A stretch of DNA of 48,403 nt. Source: Verrucomicrobiales bacterium (GTDB taxonomy: Bacteria; Verrucomicrobiota; Verrucomicrobiia; Verrucomicrobiales; DEV007). Shown here one piece after another: positions 8,051 to 15,740 of the stretch; position 1 is the first letter of the stretch, and each line of letters opens with the position of its first letter. Where the stretch lies: assembly GCA_016795385.1 (NCBI GenBank), contig JAEUHI010000053.1:1-48403 (forward strand), written 5' to 3'. The notes under the pieces are model-generated. The model was not told the DNA's origin. It saw only the letters and a program-made list of their open reading frames with translations, and made no database searches. A program made the position numbers and the translations under genes.

Positions 8051-8860
8051 AGTAGCCCACCGATCGCCCTCACCATCGCCGGATCCGACTCTTCGGCGGG
8101 GGCGGGATTGCAGGCAGATCTGAAAACCTTCGCCGCCCACGGGGTCCACGGCGTCTGCGCGGTCACGGCGATCGTCGCGGAAGTGCCTGGTTCGGTGACC
8201 CGTATCGAACTCCTCGACCCAACCCTGTTGAATGCTCAACTCAAGGGGGTTGCGTCTGCTTTTCCGCTCTCGGCCTTGAAAACGGGAATGCTCGCCACGG
8301 AGGGTCTGGTGGCCGTCGTGGTCGAGTTTGCGCAGGCTCACCCGCACCTGCCGCTCGTCGTCGATCCAGTGATCCGCGCCGGAGCCGGGGCCGCGTTGCT
8401 CGACGAAGCGGGATTGGCCTTGATGATTTCCCATCTCCTCCCCCTCGCCCGCCTCATCACTCCGAATTTGCCCGAGGCGGAGATCCTCCTCGGTTCCCCG
8501 ATCCGCTCCGTGGAGGACTTCGCCGCCGCCCCACGGCAACTCCACGATCGCTATGGCTGCGATGTGTTGCTAAAAGCCGGCCACTTGGCCTCCTCCGACG
8601 AACGCATCACCGACCACGCCTGGGTCTCGGGAGAAACGCACTTATTCACGCGTCCCCGTCTCGCCGTGCCCGACGTCCATGGCACCGGTTGCACCCTTTC
8701 GGCCGCCATCACCGCCCGCCTCGCGAGGGGCGAAGATCTCGTCGCGGCGATCGATGGGGCGACCCGCTATCTCTGCGCGAGCCTCGCCCAACATCACCGA
8801 TGGGAAGGCCCCGGGGGCCGCATCGAGGCATTGAATGCCTTTCCCGATGGCGTAGAATGA
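8045..8860 (+). CDS. thiD: Hydroxymethylpyrimidine / phosphomethylpyrimidine kinase
   Basis: ThiD phosphorylates HMP and then HMP-phosphate to HMP-pyrophosphate, the pyrimidine half of thiamine. The 271-residue protein has the ribokinase-fold signatures IAGSDSSAGAG (residues 11-21), VDPVIRAGAG (about 107-115), the LITPNLPEAEIL segment (about 137-148) and the anion-hole/catalytic GTGC motif at 213-216. The start at 8045 is the only reasonable one, yet it sits in a palindromic repeat and has AGGAG only one base upstream, so initiation may rely on GAG at 8035-8037. No TPP riboswitch was seen upstream. The next gene overlaps its stop (ATGA). Confidence 0.95.
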   Translation: MSSSPPIALTIAGSDSSAGAGLQADLKTFAAHGVHGVCAVTAIVAEVPGSVTRIELLDPTLLNAQLKGVASAFPLSALKTGMLATEGLVAVVVEFAQAHPHLPLVVDPVIRAGAGAALLDEAGLALMISHLLPLARLITPNLPEAEILLGSPIRSVEDFAAAPRQLHDRYGCDVLLKAGHLASSDERITDHAWVSGETHLFTRPRLAVPDVHGTGCTLSAAITARLARGEDLVAAIDGATRYLCASLAQHHRWEGPGGRIEALNAFPDGVE

Positions 8861-9996
8861 CGCCGATCATGATCCGAGGCCTTCTCCCCACGCTGCTTTG
8901 CTCCGCCACGTTTGCCGTCGCGCAGGAGACGCCCGAAACTCCGCCCGCCGCTCCGGCCCCCAAGGTGGTCACGACGGCCCCGCGACCCGCGCCACCCTTG
9001 GGCACGCTCGTCGATACCTTGGATCAGGCGGCGTTGCAGGAAGCCTTCCGCCTCCTCACGAACGATTACATCCAGGAGGAAGATCTCGACCCCCTCGAAG
9101 TGAATCGCGCCGCGCTGCAAGGGCTGCTGGAGCGTCTCGACTTCGGGGCGATGCTGCTGACCGAACGCACGAGGTCGGAGCGGGATTCGCCTTTCGGTTT
9201 TCACCACGCCCGTGCCCATGAGGCCATCGGCTACGTGCGTTTCGGCCGCTACACCGAGGAGGAGATCGGGCAATTCGATGCCGCTTTGAAGGAGTTCCAG
9301 GCGGAGAAGGCGATCACCCATTTGATCCTCGATCTCCGCTCTCCCCAGGCGCAGGCCGAATTCTCGATCGCCTCGCGCATCCTCAGCCGCTTCCGTCCGC
9401 CGAATGAGCTGCTTTTCAAAATCCGCCGCCCCGGCAACGACCGTCCCACCCTCTTCGTCTCCGCGCCCGAGGCTGACAGTTGCCGGCTTGAGACCATCCT
9501 CCTCGTCGATCGCGAGACGGGGAATGTGGGGGAGATCATCGCGGCGGTGCTGAAGCGCCAGACTGATTGCCTCGTCATTGGAGAAAAGACGCCCGGTCTC
9601 GCCGTGGAATACCGCGATGTGCCGCTCGGAGAGGACCGCATCCTCCGCTACGCCATCGCCGAGGTGGTGCTGGAGGACGACAGTTCGATCTTCCGGACCG
9701 GGATCAAGCCCGACCTCGTCACTCCGACGCCGGTGAAAGCAAAAGCCGACCTGTTCCGGGCGGTCGATGGCGGCAAACCGCTCGCCGGATTTCTCGTGCA
9801 GAAAGAGCGCCCCCGCATGAACGAAGCCGCCCTTGTCGCCGGGACCGATCCGGAGATCGATTATTACCTCCTCCTCAGTCAGAACAAACCGACGCCGTGG
9901 GACCGCCCGCCGCTGCAGGACCGCGCCCTCCAGCAGGCCGTCGATCTGCTCGACACGACCCGCTTTCTCGGATCGAAGGACAAAGTCCGCCGCTGA
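8857..9996 (+). CDS. S41-family (Ctp/TSP-like) protease homologue lacking catalytic residues
   Basis: A 379-residue exported protein between thiD and bioF. It overlaps thiD by 4 bases and bioF by 1 base. A signal peptide spans about residues 1-23 and is followed by a Pro/Ala linker. Residues about 120-290 follow the C-terminal processing protease fold (IGYVRFGRYTEEEI, HLILDLRSPQAQAE, then ILLVDRETGNVGEIIAAVLK, VIGEKTPGLAVEY, GIKPDLVTP). In active S41 enzymes the matching positions read GSASASE and GEKTFGKG. Here the nucleophile Ser is Asn223 and the general-base Lys is Leu248, and no PDZ domain is evident. It is therefore probably a pseudo-enzyme, perhaps a binding or scaffold protein. The ATG at 8857 was chosen for the overlap; Met5 (8869) is possible. 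Confidence 0.75.
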   Translation: MTPIMIRGLLPTLLCSATFAVAQETPETPPAAPAPKVVTTAPRPAPPLGTLVDTLDQAALQEAFRLLTNDYIQEEDLDPLEVNRAALQGLLERLDFGAMLLTERTRSERDSPFGFHHARAHEAIGYVRFGRYTEEEIGQFDAALKEFQAEKAITHLILDLRSPQAQAEFSIASRILSRFRPPNELLFKIRRPGNDRPTLFVSAPEADSCRLETILLVDRETGNVGEIIAAVLKRQTDCLVIGEKTPGLAVEYRDVPLGEDRILRYAIAEVVLEDDSSIFRTGIKPDLVTPTPVKAKADLFRAVDGGKPLAGFLVQKERPRMNEAALVAGTDPEIDYYLLLSQNKPTPWDRPPLQDRALQQAVDLLDTTRFLGSKDKVRR

Positions 9997-11138
9997 TGCG
10001 CGATCCCGAAGAGGAACTGCGCGAACTCGCCGCCTCGGGTCTGCGTCGCTCGTTGCGTCGTCTGGAGTCTCCCCAGGGAAGATCCGTCACGCTCGCGGGA
10101 GCCGGATCCTGCCTGAATTTTTCCTCGAACGACTACCTCGGGCTCGCCGATGACGAAGCGCTGAAATCGCTCTATCAAACCCACATTGGGCGTCTCGGGG
10201 CCGGATCGGGAGCCTCGCGGCTCGTCTGCGGGACGATGGCCGCCCACCTCGAACTCGAGGAAAAGCTCGCCGCCTTGAAGCGGTCCGAGGCCGCCCTCAC
10301 CTTCACCTCGGGCTTTGCCGCCGCGACCGGCACGATCCCCGCGCTCTGCGGGAAAGACGACATCATCATTCTCGACAAACTCTGCCACGCCTCCCTCATC
10401 GACGGGGCGCGTCTCAGCGGGGCGACAATGCGGGTCTTTCCCCACAACGACCTCGACCGCCTCGCCAGCCATCTCCGCTGGGCCGCGGAGAAGCGCGGAG
10501 AAAACACCCGGGTGCTGGTCGTGACCGAATCGGTCTTCAGCATGGACGGGGATCTCGCCCCGCTCGCGGGGATTTGCGATCTGAAGGACGCCTATGATGC
10601 CCTTCTCCTTCTAGACGAGGCGCATGCCTTCGGGGTGCTCGGACCACAGGGCCGCGGTCTGGCGGCGGCACTGGGTTTGGAGGGACGCGTCGATCTCCAG
10701 ATGGGCACCTTCAGCAAGGCGGCGGGGCTTTCCGGAGGTTACCTCTGCGCCTCGCGCCCGGTCGTCGACTTGCTCGTGAACCGGGCCCGCAGTTTCATCT
10801 ACTCGACCGCCCCCTCCCCCGCCCTCGCCGCGACGATTGGCGACGCCCTCGACCTCATCTGCGGCACGCGGGGAGAGGATCTCCGCACCGTTCTCGCCGC
10901 TCATCGTGAGCGTTTCCTGCCCGGTGCCCCCAGCGCCATCATTCCCGTGATCCTCGGCGAAAACGAAGCCGCCCTCGCCGCCTCGACCGCCTTGCAGGAA
11001 CGTGGTTTCCTCGTCCCCGCGATCCGTTATCCCACCGTGCCCCGGGGCTCGGCCCGATTGAGGGTCACGCTCTCCGCGGCGCATCAGACGGAAGACATCG
11101 ATGCGCTGAAAAAGGCGCTTGGGGAAGTAGCGATTTAG
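9996..11138 (+). CDS. bioF: 8-amino-7-oxononanoate synthase
   Basis: BioF condenses pimeloyl-ACP/CoA with L-alanine to give 8-amino-7-oxononanoate, the first ring-building step of biotin synthesis. The 380-residue protein belongs to the alpha-oxoamine synthase group. It shows FSSNDYLGLADD (residues 43-53), GAGSGASRLVCGT (68-80), LDEAHAFGVLGPQGRG (206-221) and the PLP lysine K241 in GTFSKAAGLSGGY. The ATG overlaps the stop of the preceding gene (TGATG), indicating coupling. Related enzymes (KBL, ALAS, SPT) share the fold, but length and motifs fit BioF best. The other bio genes are not in the window. Confidence 0.9.
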   Translation: MRDPEEELRELAASGLRRSLRRLESPQGRSVTLAGAGSCLNFSSNDYLGLADDEALKSLYQTHIGRLGAGSGASRLVCGTMAAHLELEEKLAALKRSEAALTFTSGFAAATGTIPALCGKDDIIILDKLCHASLIDGARLSGATMRVFPHNDLDRLASHLRWAAEKRGENTRVLVVTESVFSMDGDLAPLAGICDLKDAYDALLLLDEAHAFGVLGPQGRGLAAALGLEGRVDLQMGTFSKAAGLSGGYLCASRPVVDLLVNRARSFIYSTAPSPALAATIGDALDLICGTRGEDLRTVLAAHRERFLPGAPSAIIPVILGENEAALAASTALQERGFLVPAIRYPTVPRGSARLRVTLSAAHQTEDIDALKKALGEVAI

Positions 11139-11224
11139 TGGCATGGGCATCCTGGGGAAGGGGTGGAATTGATACAGGTGCCTTGTATTGAGCGCGTTGC
11201 TGAGATCCAAGTCGACCGCTGCGT

Positions 11225-11515
11225 CGTAGGAGCGGCCCCGGAGGGGCTGGAGAGGGTAGCCGGTGGTGGAGCGAGGAACGAGCGGAACCACCGGTCTCTC
11301 GATTGATTACACCCTGCCCGCCCCGGAGGGGCGGAAGAAACGTGCGGTGCCCATCGACGCCACCTCGTGAGGGATTTGTGCACGGCAGTCCATCCGCATC
11401 CTTCTCTCGCCCCTCCGGGGCGATCTTCCGTTATCCCCAAAGACCCGGGGGTTCCCCTCGCTTCGCTTGGTCCACCCCCGGCTACTTTCTTGCGTCCCTC
11501 CAGGACGCATCTGGC
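11225..11515. repeat. Inverted pair of GTAGCCGG-type palindromic repeats
   Basis: Two related elements face each other: one from about 11225 to 11340 on the plus strand and one from about 11408 to 11515 on the minus strand. Each contains a CCCCGGAGGGGC block, a GTAGCCGG-GGTGGA core and a GGAACC-CCGG counterpart that can fold back on the core. The second copy also ends in a GCGTCC-CTGGAGGGACGC-type hairpin. There is no coding pattern on either strand. This fills most of the 565-base gap between bioF and the esterase. Confidence 0.7.
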
Positions 11516-11534
11516 GAAGATCCATTTCGTTAGC

Positions 11535-11610
11535 CCGGATTTCTCATACCCAGGCGTCGCGAGATGCAGCGAGAATCCGGCCCCACAACGCGCGGCAGAA
11601 GAGGTATGAG
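11535..11610. repeat. Nested double inverted repeat upstream of esterase
   Basis: CCGGATTTCTC (11535-11545) can pair with GAGAATCCGG (11571-11580), and CTCATACC (11543-11550) can pair with GGTATGAG (11603-11610). The two stems overlap at CTC and so are mutually exclusive. The element lies about 95 bases before the esterase start and could be a mobile palindrome or a structural switch; only the pairing is observed. Confidence 0.55.
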
Positions 11611-11703
11611 TTAGTTGGGTTAGCTTGCAGGTCTACGGGCGCGATGCCCATGCGACATTTCTTGCTGTGCAGGGACGCGTTTTTCGTTAAGCTCGCGACC
11701 GTC

Positions 11704-12582
11704 ATGAAACTTCCCGCCGTTCTCCTCGCCCTGTTCACGATGTCCGCCTCGCTCTCCGCCGCACCGCTCGATCCCATCCCGCTCTGGCCGAACGGGGTGC
11801 CCGGAGAAGCGGATCTCAAACTCCCCGCCGAATCGATCGAATTGAAGGGAGACTACCAGATCCAGATCATGTCCAACGTGAGCCTGCCCACGCTCACCGT
11901 CTTTCCGGCGGAAAAGCCAAACGGCGCGGCCGTGATCGTTTGTCCGGGCGGCGGCTACAACATCCTCGCCTATTCCCACGAGGGCACGGAGGTCTGTGAA
12001 TGGCTCAATTCCCTCGGGATCACGGCCGGACTTCTCAAATACCGCGTGCCGCGCCGTGAAGGTCTCGAAAAGCACGCCGCCCCTCTCCAGGACGCCCAGC
12101 GCGCCATCGGCCTGATGCGCAGCCGCGCCACGGACTGGAAGGTCGATCCGAAACGCGTCGGCATCCTCGGCTTTTCCGCCGGCGGCCACCTCGCGACGAT
12201 GGCGCTGACCTCCGACGGCACGCGCACCTACCAGGCCGATCCCGAAGTCGACGGGGTCAGCGCGGTGCCGGATTTCGGCGTGCTCGTCTATGCCGCCTAC
12301 CTCATCGATGAAATGAATCCCGACGTCCTCTCGCCGGAGGTGAAAGTGACCGAGCAAACCCCGCCTGCCTTTCTCGTGATCGCGCACGACGACAAGAAGT
12401 TCGTCGAGGGCAACGCCCGCTTTTACATCGAGATGCTCCGGAAAAATCGGCCCTGCGAGCTGCATATCTTCGCCAAAGGCGGCCACGGTTTCGGCTTCAA
12501 AAACACGAAGGAAGAGATCGTGCAATGGCCCTCCCTCGCCGGTAAATGGATGGAGGCGGAAGGTTTCCTGAAGGGACAGTGA
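11704..12582 (+). CDS. Secreted alpha/beta-hydrolase esterase (BD-FAE/xylan-esterase-like)
   Basis: A 292-residue exported serine esterase. The ATG at 11704 begins a clean signal peptide (residues 1-20, cleaved after SAA). The oxyanion-hole motif is PGGGYNILAYSHEG (81-94), the nucleophile is Ser158 in GFSAGGHLA, the acid is Asp229 or Asp230 in FLVIAHDDKKF, and the base is His261 in GGHGFGF. This set matches the acetyl-xylan/feruloyl esterase-like family common in polysaccharide degraders (LDPIPLWPNGVPGE is a typical mature N-terminus). It probably removes acetyl groups from plant or algal polysaccharides outside the cytoplasm; the substrate is inferred. It is convergent with the CHAD gene, 16 bases away. 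Confidence 0.85.
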   Translation: MKLPAVLLALFTMSASLSAAPLDPIPLWPNGVPGEADLKLPAESIELKGDYQIQIMSNVSLPTLTVFPAEKPNGAAVIVCPGGGYNILAYSHEGTEVCEWLNSLGITAGLLKYRVPRREGLEKHAAPLQDAQRAIGLMRSRATDWKVDPKRVGILGFSAGGHLATMALTSDGTRTYQADPEVDGVSAVPDFGVLVYAAYLIDEMNPDVLSPEVKVTEQTPPAFLVIAHDDKKFVEGNARFYIEMLRKNRPCELHIFAKGGHGFGFKNTKEEIVQWPSLAGKWMEAEGFLKGQ

Positions 12583-12598
12583 GGGACCGGCGGCGAGG

Positions 12599-13495
12599 TC
12601 ACGCCAAGGCCGCCGCGCTCTCCGCGAATTTCCGGTGCAGCATCTCGGGACGGTCGAGATAAACGACCGCTCCACGCTCAAAGGCGTCGTTTTCGAGTTC
12701 GGTCCGGCGCTCCTCGCAGAGGCGGATGAGCGTCTGTGCGGACTTCGCGGAAATGCCGAGATCGTCGTAGTCGGCGAGGGTCTCCTCGAGCACGGCCAGA
12801 TCGTGATGCTCGCCGAGCCACGAGGCCAGCTCCTCGGAGAGGAGGGCACGCGGGGTGTAGAGCTCTGGATCGAGGAAACGGAAGAGCTGGTAGTGGAAGG
12901 CGAGATACTTCGCGCGCTTCCGCCATTCGTGGCACTCGTGCGGATCGCGGGAGGCCCGGCAGGTCTCGTAAAGGTGCAGACCGAGACGGTAGTTCGAGAC
13001 CACCGCGGAGAAGGCGATTTCGAGGGTCACCTGATCCCAGTTCCAGCCGTCGACGAGGCGCTCCGCTTCCGCGAAGTCGCGGGCGGCGTTTTCAGCCTCG
13101 GTGGGGAAGTCTTCGTCCTTCAGGATGCGATCGTGCCGATCCTGGAGGATGCCGCGCACGGTCGCGAGGGCGGGACCGACGCGCTTGCGCCCGAATCGGT
13201 CGAGCAACTTGTCGCAGGTATCCTGCTTCACGAGGGCGTCGCGGGCGTGGGAAAAGCGGCGCGCGGCGTCCCGGACGATGCGGTTGGCTCGCGAGATGTC
13301 GCCCGACTCGAGCACCGGGCGGGTCAGGAGAAAGAGACCACGGATGCGTTTGTTGTGCTTGCGCGTCTCGTGGACGGTGAGGTCGGGGTTTTCATCGAAC
13401 GCGGCGAGCCGGGCCTGCGCTCCCGCAAACTCGGCGAGAAGGACGCTGCGGCACTCGCTCCCGATCGGAGCTTCCCCGGTGAAGGCGAAATCCAT
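12599..13495 (-). CDS. CHAD domain-containing protein
   Basis: A 298-residue soluble all-helical protein made almost entirely of a CHAD domain. Conserved His/Arg/Lys-rich helices appear as VHETRKHNKRIRGLF (about residues 40-54), HECHEWRKRAKYLAFHYQ (about 187-204) and LASWLGEHHDLAVLEETL (about 224-241). CHAD domains bind inorganic polyphosphate through these basic residues and are often linked to CYTH phosphatases or polyphosphate granules. No CYTH domain or ppk gene is nearby, so the role is inferred from the family. The start at 13495 is a clear ATG. Confidence 0.9.
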   Translation of the reverse strand: MDFAFTGEAPIGSECRSVLLAEFAGAQARLAAFDENPDLTVHETRKHNKRIRGLFLLTRPVLESGDISRANRIVRDAARRFSHARDALVKQDTCDKLLDRFGRKRVGPALATVRGILQDRHDRILKDEDFPTEAENAARDFAEAERLVDGWNWDQVTLEIAFSAVVSNYRLGLHLYETCRASRDPHECHEWRKRAKYLAFHYQLFRFLDPELYTPRALLSEELASWLGEHHDLAVLEETLADYDDLGISAKSAQTLIRLCEERRTELENDAFERGAVVYLDRPEMLHRKFAESAAALA

Positions 13496-13554
13496 GCCTG
13501 ATCACTGATAGCGGGATTTGCGGGCTTGTCGAGGGGGGAAGAGCGGGGCCGCCC

Positions 13555-14538
13555 TCATCCGAACGCCTTCACGAACGCCACCTCCAGCGCGAGGCCTTCG
13601 TTCACGTTCGTGTTGAGATGATCACGCAAGGTCTCGATCGCGGCGAGGCGGCGGGCCAGCTCTTCGAAGGAGAATTGTTTCGCGAGCGCTCCGGTCGCCT
13701 CGGCATAGGCGGGCAGGTCGAGCTGGGGAGCGCCCTGCTGCTGCCGCAAGGCGTCACCGAACCAGACGACGAGGAACTCGAGGATGCGGTTGCGACGATC
13801 GAGGTATTCGGAGGCACTGAGGGCGGCCCAGTAGTCCTCGCGGTCTTTCAGGTAGGTGCCGTCGGTCTTGTTGCGGTAAAGGGCGGCTTCGGCTTTCTCG
13901 GCTTCGTCGTTCGCCTTTTCGACGGCTTCTTTTTCGGATTTGAGAAGGTCGGAGAAGGCGCTCGTCAACATCAGCCCGATGGAGAGCCCGCGTCGTTTCT
14001 TCAAGGCCTGCTCCGCGAGAAGGTCGAGAAAGCGTTTCACGTTCTCCCCGATCACCTCGGGCACAACGCGACCCGCGAGCGGCACGCGGATGCACCGGGA
14101 GAGGATCGTCTCGAGCAACATTTCGGGACGGGAAGTGAGGAGAAGGACCCGGCTCGAGGGCGGCGGCTCCTCGAGCGTCTTGAGGAAGGCGTTGCTGGCG
14201 GAGTCGCCCATGCACTCGGCGTCGCGGATCACGGCGAATTTCGTGATGCCGGACGGCGCGGCCATGTGCAGGGTGTGCTCGACCTCCCGGATCGCATCGA
14301 CCGTGATTTTCCGCGACCGCGACTCGGGCGCGACGATGGAGACAAAACCCGAGCGGAGATCCTCGAGCTTCTCCGCCGGCATGAGCCGGTCACCCGGATT
14401 CGCCATTTCGATGAGATGCATCGCGAGGCGTTCCTTCCCGCTGCCGGGCGGCCCCATAATGAGATAGGCGTGGGCGAGCCGGCCTTTTTCCCCGGCCCGG
14501 TCGATCAGCTCGACGGCACGTTCGTAGCGGAAGCTCAT
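13555..14538 (-). CDS. holB: DNA polymerase III delta-prime subunit
   Basis: A clamp-loader AAA+ protein of 327 residues. It has a Walker A motif (GPPGSGK, residues 29-35), a degenerate Walker B region (KFAVIRDAECM), the sensor-1 area (NAFLKTLEEPPPSSRVLLLTS) and SRC (the clamp-loader arginine-finger motif) in LETILSRCIRVPL. The four zinc-binding cysteines of E. coli delta-prime are absent. The remaining C-terminal half is a helical collar domain. It overlaps tmk by 4 bases (ATGA), a pairing also seen in many other bacteria. A short DnaX-like protein is the alternative, but the tmk neighbourhood favours delta-prime. Confidence 0.88.
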   Translation of the reverse strand: MSFRYERAVELIDRAGEKGRLAHAYLIMGPPGSGKERLAMHLIEMANPGDRLMPAEKLEDLRSGFVSIVAPESRSRKITVDAIREVEHTLHMAAPSGITKFAVIRDAECMGDSASNAFLKTLEEPPPSSRVLLLTSRPEMLLETILSRCIRVPLAGRVVPEVIGENVKRFLDLLAEQALKKRRGLSIGLMLTSAFSDLLKSEKEAVEKANDEAEKAEAALYRNKTDGTYLKDREDYWAALSASEYLDRRNRILEFLVVWFGDALRQQQGAPQLDLPAYAEATGALAKQFSFEELARRLAAIETLRDHLNTNVNEGLALEVAFVKAFG

Positions 14539-15194
14539 GCGGTGGTGGCGGTGAAACGGGCCTCAAAGGTGCGGACGAGGTCGTCGAAAACCTCCTCGAT
14601 CCCCTGCCCCGCGTCGATCACGGCAATGCGGGAGGGCTCGGCGGCGGCGAGTTCGAGGTAACCCCGGCGCACCTTTTCGAAAAACGCGAGCGGCTGAGAC
14701 TCCATCCGGTCGTGCTGATCACCACTGGCGGCCACGGCACGGGCGTGACCGGTGGCGGCATCGAGGTCGAGGAGAAAGGTCAGATCCGGCAGGGCCGCAC
14801 CGACGGCAAAGGCATTGATGCGCTGCACCGCCTCGCGGTCGAGCCCCCGACCCACGCCCTGGTAGATCGTGGTGGAATCGAGAAAGCGATCGGCCACGAC
14901 CCAGACGCCTCGATCGAGGGCTGGCAGGATGACCTCGCGCACGAGTTGGGCCCGGCTCGCAGCGAAAAGGAGCAGCTCGCTCTCGGGAGTGAGCCCTTCC
15001 CCGTCGGAGTCGTGCTGGAGGAGGTGGCGGATTTTCTCCCCTGCCGCCGTGCCGCCGGGCTCGCGGGTCACGAGGACTTCGCGGCCGGTGCCGCGGAGCC
15101 AGTCGACGAAGCGGCGGATCTGCGTGGATTTCCCGCAGCCCTCGGAGCCTTCGAAAGAGATGAATTTCCCGCGTTGCATCGCAGACGTTTCCAT
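14535..15194 (-). CDS. tmk: Thymidylate kinase
   Basis: Tmk phosphorylates dTMP to dTDP for DNA synthesis. The 219-residue protein has the P-loop FEGSEGCGKSTQ (about residues 14-25), the TREPGGTAAGEKIR segment that binds dTMP, and the DRFLDSTTIYQGVGRGLD motif. The LID region does not follow the E. coli pattern strongly. The start at 15194 (METSAMQRG) is used here; ATG at 15179 would start nearer the conserved core, and neither has a strong ribosome-binding site. It is upstream of and overlaps holB, and is divergent from hisI across a GC-rich hairpin. Confidence 0.95.
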   Translation of the reverse strand: METSAMQRGKFISFEGSEGCGKSTQIRRFVDWLRGTGREVLVTREPGGTAAGEKIRHLLQHDSDGEGLTPESELLLFAASRAQLVREVILPALDRGVWVVADRFLDSTTIYQGVGRGLDREAVQRINAFAVGAALPDLTFLLDLDAATGHARAVAASGDQHDRMESQPLAFFEKVRRGYLELAAAEPSRIAVIDAGQGIEEVFDDLVRTFEARFTATTA

Positions 15195-15209
15195 TGAAGA
15201 ATGCCAACC

Positions 15210-15231
15210 CGGCCGCGATCACCCGCGGCCG
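15210..15231. repeat. Perfect 8-bp inverted repeat in tmk/hisI divergent region
   Basis: CGGCCGCG (15210-15217) and CGCGGCCG (15224-15231) are exact reverse complements around ATCACC. The repeat sits in the 59-base gap between the divergent tmk and hisI starts, so it could be an operator or leader hairpin. Only the symmetry is seen. Confidence 0.5.
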
Positions 15232-15253
15232 TCCTCCTAGAAACACGCATCCC

Positions 15254-15706
15254 ATGTCCCATTCAACTGAAATCACCTTCGGCTCGCGGGAAGACCGCGG
15301 CGCGGTCGAGACCGGTCTCGTCTTTGCCCCGAAATTCGACGAGCACGGGCTGATCGTCGCGGTGGCGCAGGATGAGGACACGAACGAGGTCCTCATGGTC
15401 GCCTACATGAACGAGGAATCCCTCCGCCAGACCCTCGAAATCGGCGAGGCGGTCTATTACTCCCGCAGCCGGAAGCAACTCTGGCACAAAGGCGCGACCT
15501 CGGGCCACACCCAGGTCGTCAGCAAGATCCTCACCGACTGCGACCAGGACGCCCTCGTCCTCAAGGTGCACCAGCACGGCCCCGGCTGCTGCCACGCCGG
15601 ATACCGATCCTGCTTTTACCGGAATATACAGGAACCCGGCGCTCCGGTAGCCTTGGGCCAGGAGATCGCCGATCAGTCCTACGATCCGAATCAGGTCTAC
15701 AAATAA
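15254..15706 (+). CDS. hisI: Phosphoribosyl-AMP cyclohydrolase
   Basis: HisI opens the adenine ring of phosphoribosyl-AMP in histidine biosynthesis. The 150-residue protein is the monofunctional cyclohydrolase without a fused HisE domain. The metal ligands are present: DCDQD (residues 95-99) for Mg, and C112/C113 and C120 in GPGCCHAGYRSCFYR for Zn. The VAYMNEESLRQTLE and YYSRSRKQLWHKGATSGH segments are classical. The ATG at 15254 was chosen; the frame is open upstream to 15194 but overlaps the divergent tmk start. No other his gene is nearby. Confidence 0.95.
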   Translation: MSHSTEITFGSREDRGAVETGLVFAPKFDEHGLIVAVAQDEDTNEVLMVAYMNEESLRQTLEIGEAVYYSRSRKQLWHKGATSGHTQVVSKILTDCDQDALVLKVHQHGPGCCHAGYRSCFYRNIQEPGAPVALGQEIADQSYDPNQVYK

Positions 15707-15740
15707 GGCCCGCTTTTCCCCGTCTTTTCCCACCCCCGTC

